A DNA stretch of 64,000 nt from Macrophomina tecta. Taxonomy: Eukaryota; Ascomycota; Dothideomycetes; Botryosphaeriales; Botryosphaeriaceae. The notes under the pieces are model-generated. The model searched no databases. It had not been told where the DNA came from and was given only the letters and a program-made list of their open reading frames with translations. A program made the translations under genes and the position numbers. The stretch is from positions 2,666,001-2,730,000 of the forward strand of contig JAKSGN010000007.1 of assembly GCA_024180945.1 (NCBI GenBank). The letters run 5' to 3'. How positions within the stretch are numbered: the first letter of the stretch is position 1; each line of letters opens with the position of its first letter. Positions 22,371-33,855 of the stretch are shown here, one piece after another.

Positions 22371-24722
22371 AAATGTGGATAAAGGGTTTTTTTTTTTTTT
22401 TTTTTGCTTCTGTGTGGCGGCTACAGTCGGTCTTTTCTTATTCTTCTGGATTGCTTTCATTCGTGCCAATCCGCATTTAAAATAACAAGATTACGGGGAA
22501 GAATCACATAATATACCAGCAGATGCTTCATGACAGGTAGATGGCAGGAGAAATGACAGATAATGTTGCGACGGCAATGACGAATTGTCCACATCGAGAA
22601 GACCGGGCCAAATTGAGGCTACATGGAACAAAATACATGCGCACGCAGGGGAGATGTGGAATGGTAATGTAGAAGTTTGGCGGTCCTCCACAAAATATGG
22701 CCGCGGAAAACATGGAACCTAATAGACAATTCGGGCATAGTTTCCCGATATCAGGTTGCCTCTCGCCTGGTGCTTGAGCTCTGTCACCTTTTTCTGACCG
22801 CCGCCCTATCACAACCACCGGACCTCACTGATCTCATCAATTCTCAAACGGATCGCGCCGGCATCCACCAAAGCTTCTCGGCCTTTGTCCTTCGTGCCTC
22901 ATCCGCCGGAGCGTGCAACTTAGCTCCAACGGTTTCTCAATTTAAAAATAAAAGTATATGAGTAGCGCGGCCGCCGTTTCCAAGCGTAATGATGCTTCGT
23001 ATCCGTTGCAGTACCCAGCCCACCGCGTTCCACTACGCTGGCCGCCTTCAGTATCGGCCGCCGGATCTTTCCATCAAGGGAGCTAGCTGGTCGAGATCTC
23101 TCTGATCATGTAGTCTTGGAGACACGTAGGCCCGAGGGTAGGCGCCCGTACATGGCGCCATTATTTATGAAGGACCGGGGACCGGGTTTATCAATGTCGA
23201 GCTAGGAGACCGCATGCTGGAGGATCTGAAGGACTGACTCGCTTGGCCTCCTTGGCCTTGCTCTCGCCTTTCTCAGCTCTCCAAGGCGAATGGTAACCTG
23301 CAAGTGCTGCGGTAGTCCTCACAGTCCGTCTGGTAATCTGGAGAACGACAGCCGGGCTCTCAAGCCTTCTCCAACGAAGCCCGTCGTCCCTTTGCGCTAC
23401 AGCAGCATCACCTCGTCCGCAAAACCAACTAGCCCGTCCGCCCTCCCGCTCGGTCCCAACCCTCCGAGTGCAATCGGACGCTTGGCCCCCCCCCCCTCTC
23501 TCCAAAAGCTGCTGGTCGCAAGCGCCTCTCGGCCCGACTACCATCGCCATGGCTCTCTCGCCCCTACTAGTTCATCTACAGTAGGTACCTGCCCGCTCCG
23601 ATCCCCCGTTCCCATCGGTGTTGGCCGACGGGCGGGCGATCGCCAGCCCGCGGAGCGGCGGGTCGACAAAGGGGAGCGCAAGGATAAGGAACATGACGAG
23701 CCGCTCCCTCCCTTACCCTTTCCGCTCGCAGAATGAGGAAGATGACCAAAAGGGTTACCAAACAAAACCGATCCATGTTTTAATACTTATCCCTCCCCCC
23801 TCTCTTCTCGCCCGCCGTCCGCCACATCAAGTCTCACGGAACTACGTCCGCCCAACTCTTGCACACGAAGGGGGGGAAAAAAACAAAAAAGGGCAGAGCA
23901 TAAACCAGGTCCGCCATCTACGTACGAGGTATGCAAACCAACCGCTCTGAAACCAGTCAAAACACACAGTTTTGAATCCGAATTTAATGGATTATTTATT
24001 TCTCTCCCCTTCTTGGGAATTTCCGAAGAAGGTACATGGTCTCCGAAGCCAACGAAAGTCTAAAATAAAATTAAATTCCCACCATCCACAACCTCCTGCT
24101 CCCAACCCCCCGGCCCGCCCTGCGCCTGTACCCAGGCCCGCGGGATTCTCCCTCCCAGAGAAGAGGGTAAAAAAAAAAGAAAAAAGCACAACCCCTCATG
24201 CACACCACCCCCGTCCCATGCAGCTCTACCCGATAAGGATGCGACTAAGTCCAACGTCGAACGTCGGCGTGGAAGGGCCGAATGCATGCGGTGCGGCCGA
24301 AGAGTGGCTGTGTGGGGGAAAAGCTTGCTATCTCTCGTCTGTGTCATCACCCTCCCTGGGTCGTGGTGTTGTTGAAGTATGTGTCGCATGATTTTTTTCC
24401 GCCCACTTCCTTGCTGTCGAGGCTGAACATCCAAACAGCGGCTACGCTTCCGGCTTGCGTCACCTTGTTTATTTCTTCCTTAGTCCACAGCGCAACAGTT
24501 TTCCTTTGGTTGTTTTTCCAATTTGGTACGTACGTACATTACTTCCTGCCCACGCGGAAAATATTGGACCTCGCCTACAGGGCTTTCGCGCCAACAGCAC
24601 AGCCATACTACCGCGACTACGAAGCAGTCAAAGGAGAACAATCCGGACGTAACATTTTGGAGCCGAATATGACGGCACTTACCCATCTCCACAGATGCTC
24701 CATCGCACCTTTTTTTTTTTTT
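22371..24722. other. Intergenic, 3' ends of transporter and pml1; no gene seen
   Basis: This 2.35 kb lies between convergent genes. It opens with a T19 run (22387-22405), has a C-rich run at about 23488-23497 and ends with a T15 run abutting pml1. Some open frames of about 110-150 residues exist on both strands around 23200-23750. They overlap each other, have no recognisable domain, and I do not call them genes. Confidence 0.55.
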
Positions 24723-25826
24723 TTATCTTGGCGGCAGCATCAAGACGTACTCTCGCTCACTCAAGCCGAATCTGATAACATCTTTATCCATAACCTCGAC
24801 GAACCGCGACGCCTCGACGGGCTCCCCATTCAGCAGGGTGCCATTACTGCTCTCAAGATCGATGAGGTACGGGCGCACGCGGGCGTCCCTGTCGCCGTAC
24901 TCATTCACGCGGGTGGTGTAGCGGAACTGCAGGACGGCGTGCTGCTTGCTGGTGCTGGGGTGCTCCACGAGCAGGTCGGCGACGGCGGCCTCGCGGCCAA
25001 CGAGCCAGCAGCTGCGGCCCCACAGCTCGACCGTGCGCACACATTCCTGCCCCTTGAAGACGTACAACCGCCACTCGTCGCGCGCCGGCGGCTTGCGCGC
25101 GTCGGCCGGCTCGTTGTACTTGAGCACCACGTCTGTGCCGGCGACCGTGTTGGCCTCGCGCGCGAGAAGCCCCGTCTGCGCGAAGTTTGGCCTCTGCTTC
25201 TCAATGGGCGGGTTATCGGTGGTGCCGCCCTCGGCAGGAGTAGTGGCATTGCCGCGGAAAGCGGCCTCTTGCGACGGGAGGGGCGCGGTGGAGCGCTGCT
25301 TGCGGGGAGGAGGCGGGGAAGCGCTAGTCGAGGGCCTGCGGCGCTTGCGCGAGGGCGAGCGGGAGCGGTGGTCGTGGCGGGCGTGCCGGCTGCGTCGCGA
25401 ATGGCGGGGCGAGTCTCCGCGACGGCGGTCTGATGAGCGGTGGTCGTGGCGGTGGTCGTGGTGGTGTCGGCGGCGCGGGCTGGCCAAACGATCCCCCTCC
25501 TCGTCCTCATCACGGTCGTGGCGACGCTTCGTCCTGTCGCGGGCCGCAGCAGCAGCAGGAGCATCCCTGCTGCGACTCCGGTGCCTGTGTCTGTGCCTGC
25601 TCCAGCTCCGGCTCCGGTTCCGGCTCCTGCTGCGGTCCCTCCCGCGTCTGCGCGCTGAACGAGCTTCGTCGCGGTCGGAGGAGTGGGCGCGGCGCGAGCG
25701 CTGATGTTTCTGATGGGGATCTGGCGACGAGGGACGGTCGTTCCGCGCAGACGTTCTGTCGTCATCGTCGGAGAGCGAATGGCGGCGTGAGCGCAGCGGG
25801 TTGGGCGAGACCGAGGCAGCAGGCAT
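24723..25826 (-). CDS. pml1: FHA-domain splicing factor Pml1/SNIP1 (RES complex)
   Basis: Nuclear protein expected to act in the retention and splicing (RES) complex with Bud13 and Ist3. It is a single exon of 367 residues. The N-terminal 180 residues are an extended RS/RH-rich region (SRSRNRSRSWSRHRHRHRSR type), as in SNIP1 and Bud13 partners. The FHA domain fills about residues 225-365: it starts at RPNFAQTGLLAREAN and continues through YVFKG. It contains the phosphopeptide-binding residues: the loop WLVGRE, the STSKQHA strand (Ser, His) and the SSNGTLLNG turn (Asn-Gly-Thr). It ends with DVIRFG and ERE.YVLML, as in family members. It is divergent from the coiled-coil gene. The stop codon TAA is directly followed by a genomic run of 14 further adenines on the coding strand, which is odd. 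Confidence 0.92.
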   Translation of the reverse strand: MPAASVSPNPLRSRRHSLSDDDDRTSARNDRPSSPDPHQKHQRSRRAHSSDRDEARSARRRGRDRSRSRNRSRSWSRHRHRHRSRSRDAPAAAAARDRTKRRHDRDEDEEGDRLASPRRRHHHDHRHDHRSSDRRRGDSPRHSRRSRHARHDHRSRSPSRKRRRPSTSASPPPPRKQRSTAPLPSQEAAFRGNATTPAEGGTTDNPPIEKQRPNFAQTGLLAREANTVAGTDVVLKYNEPADARKPPARDEWRLYVFKGQECVRTVELWGRSCWLVGREAAVADLLVEHPSTSKQHAVLQFRYTTRVNEYGDRDARVRPYLIDLESSNGTLLNGEPVEASRFVEVMDKDVIRFGLSEREYVLMLPPR

Positions 25827-26514
25827 GACGGCGGCGGCGGGGCGACTGGGCGCCTTGACGGGGTGCGTGCTATTGCGTTGAATACTAAGACGCGGCGGGC
25901 ATCAGTAGGGCGGGGAGAGTCGAGGTCTGGTCTTGCGAGCGATGGAAGAGAAGCGCCGGCGCGTTGAAGGATGCGCGAGCTTTGCGTGGGCGGTGCCAAG
26001 CCCCACGTCACTGCGGTGCTCCTCTCGCTCATCGCACGCCCCGCCAACCGCCAACCGCCAACCGCCAGCCGCGCCCACCCCTCCTCCACAGCGTTTACGC
26101 GCCTCTTGCAATTGGCGCGCCAGAAGCAGGCTGGCAGCGCAGCCGACTGCCGTCCTCGACTGTTTCATCTGCGCCCGGGTGCCGTCCTCTTGTTTCAGCG
26201 TGAGGCGGGCCCCTCGCCCTGCGCGCCCTTGCTGCTGTCGCAGAGGCTGCCTCCACTATGCACATCCTCGACCCGCACCCCCGCTCGCCCTATGGGAAGC
26301 CTCTTAGGCGCCCGCCTTTGCGCGTTGCTATATGCGCGAGAGCTGCTCCGCCTGAAATGCCTCCATTTCCCAAGAGCATTCCAAGAGCCCCGCCATCCAT
26401 TCCTTCGTCTTGTCTCCTGCCGGCGCTGCCTCGCCATGCCGGCTCTTTTCTTCGAGCGTGACTGATTCCTCTCCGCCGCCGCCGCCGCCGCCGCCCTCTG
26501 TGCCCTCGCTCGCC
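25827..26514. promoter_or_regulatory. Shared divergent promoter, pml1 / coiled-coil gene
   Basis: Two divergent start codons are 688 bases apart. The space is C-rich on the plus strand, with direct repeats of CGCCAACCGCCAACC type at about 26040-26065 and a (CCG)n tract at about 26472-26495 just before the coiled-coil start codon, probably in its 5' leader. Confidence 0.55.
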
Positions 26515-29500
26515 ATGGCCTCCAAGTTCTTCACGTGGACCAAGGGCGACCGCCGCAATGCCGCAGAGGCGTATCAGTCGTATCGCGTGGACGGCTTGAT
26601 GCCGGTGGATCAGTACCAGTGGGACTCGCCTTCAGACGTGGCCCTCTCCAAGAAGCGGAAGGTCAGCGCCCGGTTCCTGCCTCGTCGCCGCATGTGTCAA
26701 ATGTGCATGAACTCTAAACCGGGCATTAATATTGCGCAAGTGGCTGCTCGAGCTCCCGTTTGGGTTTTTTGCTCTTTGCCTCTCCAGTCCGCCGTTTCCA
26801 ATAAGTGGACGACACTACCACCACTGACAAATCTGATAGAAGAGGCACCGCCCGAAGCCCCTTCAGCTCGCTGCCTCTGCCCGCAACGCCGTGGATGCCT
26901 CCACCTTCGAGCCCTCCTCCGCCGCCCACGAGCCCGCAATCACCTCAGTGGCCTCGGCCTCGAATTTCCTCGCCGTTGTGAATGACATGCTGCGCTCGCC
27001 CGCCTTCCACAACCCGCTGCCCTCCCCCCGGAGGAATCCCGACCACGGCAGTGGCAGGCCTCGCTCGCACACCGCCCCTCCCACCCCCGCAATCGCCGAG
27101 CTGCCTGGCTCCATCCTCCTAGAGAACCAAGGCTTCCCGGAGGACGCGACCAGACCCCAAGGCAATGGCCTATCACTCAAGAGAAAGACTTTTGCGTCTC
27201 CCCTCAATCTGCCCGCCTCCATGCCCAACGCGCCTCAACATAAGAAGAGCTTGAGTCTTAACACGGCCACGTCAAGATGGGCTGCGGGCGCGGCTGCAGC
27301 TCTGAGTGCAGCAGGTCCGCATCGGCCAAGCATCGATTCCAGGTCCAGCGGCCACAGGAGCCTGCGGGAGAGGAGGGGCGACGACAGCGAGAAGAGCTCC
27401 TTACTCCGGTCGCCAATCACAGAGGTGACGGAATCGTCCAGCGCATTCGCTTTTGCAGGCTCGGAAAGTAGCAACGGCCCATCCAAGGCAAGTCACGCAC
27501 ATCCCTGCTCTTAATCGCCTGCAATAGCGGCAACCGATCGCCATACAACCACCCATGTCACTTGCTAGCGCTGACAATCATAACAACAGCCAACACATGC
27601 GCCTCAGGTTTCAGAAGACGAGCAGTTGAGAGCTACTGTTGCTGCTCAAAACAAGAAGATCGCGACTCTGAAATCACAGTTCCAGCATTTGCGCATCTCG
27701 CACGAAGCTCATGCCGCGAGCTTGGCCGAAGCACATCGAAAGGAGCTTGACGCAATAAAGACGTATCTACATTATACTGAGGCATCTAACGACAGCCGCC
27801 GTGAGTCCGAAGGCTCAGACTTCCCGTTCGGATAGCACTGACGCCCTTCAAGCAACACATCCGCACCTCACTATTCCTCAAAGAGGCCTCCGAGGGGCCA
27901 GTCCCGAAGTATCACCGCCCAAAGAGAGGGGCAAGAGGCCTTCCATCTCGGATCCGAACGTGCCAACGCCCAAATTGGATGACATTGTTATGAAGGACCG
28001 GCCCACAAGAGAGCGTCACGCCAGCGACGCTTCTACATCTTCGAGCGAAGGACAAGAAAAGGTCCAGAAGCTGAAGAAGAAGCTCAAATTGGCAACTCAG
28101 CACCTGGAGGTCATGAAGGACCAGGTGGAGATGTTGATGGCTCGCAAGGATGCCTACAAGGACCGGGCCGCAGATCTCGAGGTCCGGGTCCGCAACAACC
28201 ACGAATTGCTGATCGATCTACGCGAGTCCGAGTACAAGTTGGAGATGGAGCGACGCTTGATGCACGAACGGCATAGGCAGCTCAAGGGAGAACTCGAGGC
28301 CTTGCGCTCTCGGCCGGAGCAATCCCACATCAGTAGACTTGAGAAGGAGCTGGCAGAGGAAAAGCAACGTGCAGACCTCCTTGCCACACAATTGGAAGCT
28401 GCACAATTGCGGACGCCGGTCCCGGACACCGTGGCCGACCTCACCCGAACGATTGACGACCTGAAAAGACGCTTGAAAGAAAAGGACGAACAAATTTACG
28501 AACTTCAACATGTCAACAAAGCTCTCCACTTGGACCTTGAGGAGCTCGACACTCAGCAGGCCAAATTGGCTGCTGAGCACGATGAGGCACTCACTCAAGA
28601 GTCTCGGAAGCGCAGAACGGTCAAGGAAAGAGCCAAGCAGACTGAATTAGAGAACATTGAACTCAGGGAGATCGTAGAGGCTCAGGGGCAGGATCTGGTC
28701 AGCGTGCAAGAAGAGTACGAGCGTTTGCGGAAGCTTCTACACGCAGAGATGAGGAACCAAGCCAAGGAATCCATTTGCAGAAACCTGATTCCCGGTACTC
28801 CCTCTAGTACTGACGGGTATCTGGAGCTTGTGGCAGTGGAGGCTCGAAGGCGTGTTCAAGCATTGATCGCAAGGGAGGATGGAGGATCATCGAATCAACC
28901 AGTCGCCAACCCCTACGAGCGCATCGAGCAATTGGAGAGGGAGGTGCAGCATCATGTCAACGAGCTGATCCGTTGCAAACGGGACAACAGAAGCTATAAA
29001 AAAGACATCAAGCGTGCGAATACGAAGATTGACAGGATGCGGAGTAGCATGTATGGCGGCGACAATGCTTCGCCTCAACCTCTTCACAGGAAGCCTTCGC
29101 TGCAAAACTCAATCACTTCCATCGACTCGCCAGTCAAGCAAAAGCCGAATACCTCTGGTCTTGGAATCTCCACTCTTCTGCCATCACCCGCAACATCAGC
29201 TCCTTCGTCTCAACCCACCTCCGCAGTCACTGGCAACATATCAGATTCCTCGTTCCCAGCCAATCGCCCCAAAACACCTGTCCGATCGAACACAAACAAG
29301 AAGCTCCCACCCTATCCGTCTCTCCCCGAGCAAGTAGCTTCCCAACTCTCCAACTTACCACCGCCCAGCGATGCACCCTCCCAACCACCCCCGAAAGACC
29401 CTCCCTCGAGACCAAAGACGCCTAGAACGCCCAAGACACCCACATACAAACTCACCCCAACCATCACCCGCGTCCCCTCCCTAAACTCCATCAGACCCAC

Positions 29501-30200
29501 TCCTCCCTCTCCCGCGACGAAAACCCGTCCCGCACCGCACCGATTCACCACAACGACATGCTTCGGCTCCGACACCAACCCCTCCAGCCCCGCGCCCGGC
29601 CCGCCAGTGACGATGGCGCCGTCGCCCCAGCGCAACGGCACGCAACGCTCCCTCTCCGAAAGCATCATCTCCAGCTACGCAAACAACACGCCTCCAACCA
29701 CCAATAACATCAATGGCAGTGCACCCAGCGGTGTTGATGACTCGAGTAATGACAACCGCCCCAAAACCCCAGCCAAAGATACGAACATCACGTCAGCCCC
29801 CGACCACAGAGATTCCTCGGCCGAGCGCCGCGCCATCCTCGCTCAGGCCCTCAAGGGCCCTGCTGAGGTCGTGGACCATACGGCGGGACTGACGGCGCTG
29901 CCACAGCGGCCGGTGTCGGGATGGAAGGCTGAGCGGAGAGAGCAGGAGGATAAGTTGTGGCTGGTAAGGAAGAGGAGCGATGATAGGGGGTTCGTTAGTG
30001 CTGGCGTCAGGCGCAAGGAGAGTCAGGATAGTTTTTTGAAGAGGGTGGGGAGTGTGGGGAAGAGGAGTTTGGCGGTCGAAGGGGTGATCAGTAGGTTTAA
30101 TTCCAGAGGGAGGGGGGCGAGTGAGAGTGCGGTTGGCGGGGGCTTGGGTGGGGTGGTGGTGCCGGTTATGTTGGAGGGTGCGGATGAGAGAGGGCGGTGA
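26515..30200 (+). CDS. Large coiled-coil protein, function unknown
   Basis: Four exons, 26515-26661, 26867-27487, 27608-27800 and 27853-30200, give 1102 residues. The start MASKFFTWTKGDRRNAAEAY follows a CCG-rich leader. Residues 50-250 are Ser/Pro-rich. A coiled coil begins at DEQLRATVAAQNKKIATLKS (about 260). A long one spans about residues 370-620 (KVQKLKKKLKLATQHLEVMKD, then MERRLMHERHRQLKGELEAL and LTRTIDDLKRRLKEKDEQ). A shorter conserved helix YERIEQLEREVQHHVNELIR follows, then NRSYKKDIKRANTKIDRMR. The last 400 residues are Pro/Ser/Thr-rich with PKTPRTPKTPTYK-type motifs that are likely CDK/MAPK sites. No enzymatic domain is seen. A cytoskeletal, polarity or spindle-pole scaffold is a guess. 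Intron 2 (27488-27607) reads best as a GC-AG intron, and the acceptor of intron 3 has an alternative at 27885. Confidence 0.8.
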
Positions 30201-31009
30201 TCTTTTTTTTTTTCTTTTTTCTGTTTTATTAATATATTGGGCGACGGGCTTGTACGCATGCGTCATATGTAGGATTATGTATGAGTAGAAGCGTGTTGAT
30301 TTCCTTTATCCTTTTCTTTTTCCCACGACGATACGCTTACGGTACGTACATATTTGATAATTTCTAAGATGATACGTTTCCACAATTGCAAAGTTATGGA
30401 AAAATTATACTTGGTTCCACATTTGGTACATGCTCAAAAGAAAACGCATATGAGGCTGAAGCACTTCTGCCGCTGTCGGGACAGATGCCGGCTACTATCA
30501 ACGTTTGATCAGCAGTTATGTGCAGGGTTCCTCCTTGCCTAGTCGGGCGGGTTGCTCCGTTGTCGCAGCGGCCGCTCAGCCGTACTCGGCGGCATCCTCT
30601 GTCTCCTTCTGCCGCGGCACCTGCGTTTTAGAGTGAGATACGGATACAGGGCTCATTATGCAAGTGTGAGTTACTTATGCTCTTTTCTTCTCCTCGTCTC
30701 TGTGTGATTTCCGTGGACGCTGGTATCCTGCAACGTTCCCATCCTTCACGAAATCTTGGCAGCGGTGATCCGGATGCTATGCCGCAATATGGAGGAGCAC
30801 TAATAGCTTTCTTCAGGATGCGGTCTTGTGCGGAACTGATTTCTCTCTACCTAGAATAACACGGAGAGTCCCCGTGCACCCACTTTCCCCATTGGGCAAT
30901 CCGTTGCGGAGAAATTCCGGGAAACACAATTCCACCACTGGAAAAGCTGGTAAAACTAGGTCTTGGCGCGCACCACAACTCCTGAGCCGCCCTCAAGGGA
31001 AAACCCCCC
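30201..31009. other. Intergenic between coiled-coil gene and P450-1
   Basis: Both genes end here. A T-rich stretch at 30203-30235 follows the coiled-coil stop codon. The rest is unremarkable and less GC-rich than the left flank. No gene is seen. Confidence 0.5.
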
Positions 31010-32760
31010 TTATCCTCGGCGTCTGAGCTTGATGTTGAGAGGAGTCTTTTTCCACAGAAGATACAACGGCTGCTCGTCCATCCACTTCTCCGTTCCCGGG
31101 GCGAGCTCGAGCTCGAAATTCCACAGCAGCCTTGACCAAATAACGCGCAGCTCCGCGTAGGCGAGGCTGTTTTCAAGGTTCCATGAGTCAGCGGCTAGTC
31201 GGGACAATTTTTTTGGGGGGAGTGAGCGGCGGTTACTCACTTCCGTCCAATGCAGTTCCGCGCGCCGTACGAAAAGGGCTGGAAAGCTTCCTTGTGGTCG
31301 GCCGCGAAGCGCTCGTCGCCGAGCCAGCGCTCTGGGACGAAGGCGTCCGGCTGCGAGAAATTGGCCGGATTGTGATACATCGGCCATTGCCAGAGCGTGA
31401 GAACGGTCTGTGCGGAGGGAAATGCTACTCGTCAACTTTACGCTCTCTCTTTGTCGCGAATCTCATGAGCGGTGGTGCTACTTACCCCGCCAGGGACGTA
31501 CTTCCCAAAGATCGTATCCCCGCCCGAGGGGACCTGACGCGGCGCGCCGGATGCGGCGGGGGGGTACACGCGCATCGCTTCGTCGATGACCGCGGTCATG
31601 TATGGCATGTTCTGTGCTCCCAGGATGCTGATCTCGGCTTCGGTCTTGAATGTGGAGCGGACCTCTTGGACGAGGTTGGCCATGACGTCGGGGTGGCTGG
31701 CGAGGAGATACGTCGCGCCAGCTAAGGCGGTGGCCGTCGTGTCGTATCCGGCCATTGTCAGAACCTGAGCATTTGCTTGGATTTCTTGCAGTGTCAATGC
31801 CTGTTAGAGGTATCACGTAAGCACCTTGACTGAAGTGCATATGCACAAACAACATGTTCGCCCACCTCGCTGCCTTCCTTCTGGGCCATTGCTCTGACAA
31901 AGTCGGGCCGGTCAGCCTCTGACAGCCGTCTCCGGACCATCTGGTTAGTGAACTCCACGTTCTCCTCATACTTTTGCATTAGAGACTTGGGAGCGAGCAG
32001 ATTCAGGAGCTGGTGGAGGAGCGTGAAGCGCTTGATTGCCATGGCAAAGGCCATGCCTTTCAGAGCATCGATGAATAGCTGCGCCCAAGGATGATACCTG
32101 CCGGACTTCAAGCAGCGGAAGGATTCACCGAAGCTGAGATCTGTGATGATGTCCAAAGCAACGAAGTCAAACCATTCTGCCATGTCAATCGGCTTGGAAT
32201 CTTTGTTGATGCAGTGCGAATGCAATTTCTCGAACCTGTAGCCTCATTAGGTGCTTGGCTGGCAATGGGGTAGCGAACCGCCGGTCTCTTTCCCATTCAT
32301 GGTATCATGAAAAGGGTGAACTGGTAATTAAATAGACTCACAAGAGATCAATGTGGCTTTTGAGCAGGAACTCCTGATCAAGCATGGCCTGGTTCGAGAA
32401 TCCGCGGGAGAGTATGCGCCGGAAACGCGTGTGCTTGTCCTTTGGCGCACCCAGAAGGCTGTCCAGAGCCTCCGCATAGTGGATGCCGTCCTTTCCAAAT
32501 TCGCCGTTTGCATTCTTCCTTCGTCCATAAATTTCTTTCCATGCATCGGGAGAGCTGAATGAAAGCTCATCCGGTGCTACACGAACAATATCCCCATATT
32601 TCTTGTGGAGCGCGAGAAGCTTTAGATGGCCGTGGCCGGTGACACAGGCGTACGCATACGGGAGACGGGATAGCGCCCAGAGCTTCGGCCCAGGGTATCT
32701 CCTCAAAGGGTGGAAGAATGCATTATATGTTAAGGCCCAGGAAATGTAGATAGCACTCTG
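31010..32760 (-). CDS. Cytochrome P450 (P450-1) of the terpene cluster
   Basis: Microsomal P450 monooxygenase, resembling the isotrichodermin C-15 hydroxylase/benzoate 4-monooxygenase-like fungal group. In reading order there is a membrane-hinge segment SAIYISWALTYNAFFHPL, then RRYPGPKLWALSRLPYAY, the C-helix segment KDKHTRFRRILSRGFSNQAM, the oxygen-binding helix I motif AGYDTTATAL, the ExxR motif DEAMRVYPPA, the region PERWLGDERF, and the haem-ligand loop FQPFSYGARNCIGR with the cysteine in place. About five exons are joined by short introns, for example near 31214-31160 (GR|N-LAYAELR), 31480-31410 and 31870-31795. The N-terminal exon is not resolved: a hydrophobic stretch at about 32900-32840 could be part of it, but I find no in-phase donor, so the true start may lie as far up as 33057. 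It is the far gene of the cluster. The substrate is probably the terpene or its first oxidation product. Confidence 0.85.
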
Positions 32761-33855
32761 TAAGACTTGCGTTCAAAACGTTAACTAACTCGGTAGAAAT
32801 GGTAAAATGTGGGTAGCATAGGTTGATTGCGTACAGCAAAAAAGGAGGCCAACAGAAAACCACCCCCAGAGGATGATAGAAGCAACATTGATGCTGGTGT
32901 GTTCAAGGCTGGCAGGAAGAAGGAATATCCAACCAGATGAGATGAAGCTCAAAGGGAGCGGGAATCCTCCAACGTCATTGCCATGCTTGACGCCCTTTAC
33001 GAGTAAGCCCGCTGACGGGCCGAAACACAGCGCCCCTTGCAGGCCTCTGCCTGACAACTAATTACGCAGCTCTTATTGCTCGGGGTCACCTGCGGGCGCA
33101 TCCAAGTCGTAGGCGGATTGTGCTCTCGAAATCAATGACTCTCTCCGCGGCCGGCGAACACCCCACAATTACTCCATTGAGAATGCAAAGGATGGAGTGT
33201 GGCGCGTCTTCGGCGCTCGTTCAATAAATAAGAGGACTCGGCATGGGCAAAGCCAAGCGAGGCAAGGAAGATCCCAAAAACGAGCACCTGCCCGTAAAGA
33301 AGTGGCACGGTGTGTGGCTATTGACTCGTGGATACTACAAGCTGTTGATATCGTTTCAGCCGCCTTGGACGCCCGGCATCCCTGAATCTTGGCATGCCGC
33401 TTAATTGCCAAATGTGGTTAGCGTTTTGAATCAGGACACCATCTATCAGGCCGCCTTGCTGAATATGGTGAGTCCGGACCATTTCGTCATTGCATGTTTA
33501 ACAAGAAAGTCTACCCCATCTGCGGCTAGAAGCCTACTTGTGCTCCGGTTCTCCTGTCCGTAAGGCGCCAAACTAGGCGACTCGTATCTATACACGAGCG
33601 GGAGTAGGTGCCCGCGAGAGGAATCCGTACTGAGTCAGAAGCGGAGCATTATAGAGATCCACTCACTTGCGACTTGCCTTACTTCGCGCCAGGTGTGCCA
33701 ATCCTGCGAGACCCTGAAGATCCTTAGGACATCATGAGCGGTCATGTAAGATCACGCGCATGAGGTATGCATAATTGGTTCGGTGGATAATCGGCATAGC
33801 TGTTGTCTTGAGAGTAGAAGAAAATACAACTCGCAGATATTGTGCTGGTTATACA
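32761..33855. other. Region between the two P450 genes
   Basis: It holds the unresolved N-terminal exon and promoter of P450-1 (to about 33060) and the 3' region of P450-2. No further gene is seen in about 33060-33855. Confidence 0.5.

Noticed and set aside
21063..22469. A 468-codon frame antisense to the phosphate transporter
   Set aside because: It is the mirror of a strongly coding GC-rich exon. Its sequence is Gly/Asp/Glu-rich without motifs.
23191..23736. Overlapping frames of 119 and 148 codons on the two strands
   Set aside because: No domain or plausible splice partners; low-complexity Ser/Pro and Arg/Gly composition.
24282..25433. A 383-codon plus-strand frame and a 394-codon minus-strand frame over pml1
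   Set aside because: Both are shadows of the FHA-domain gene, which has clear homology in its own frame.
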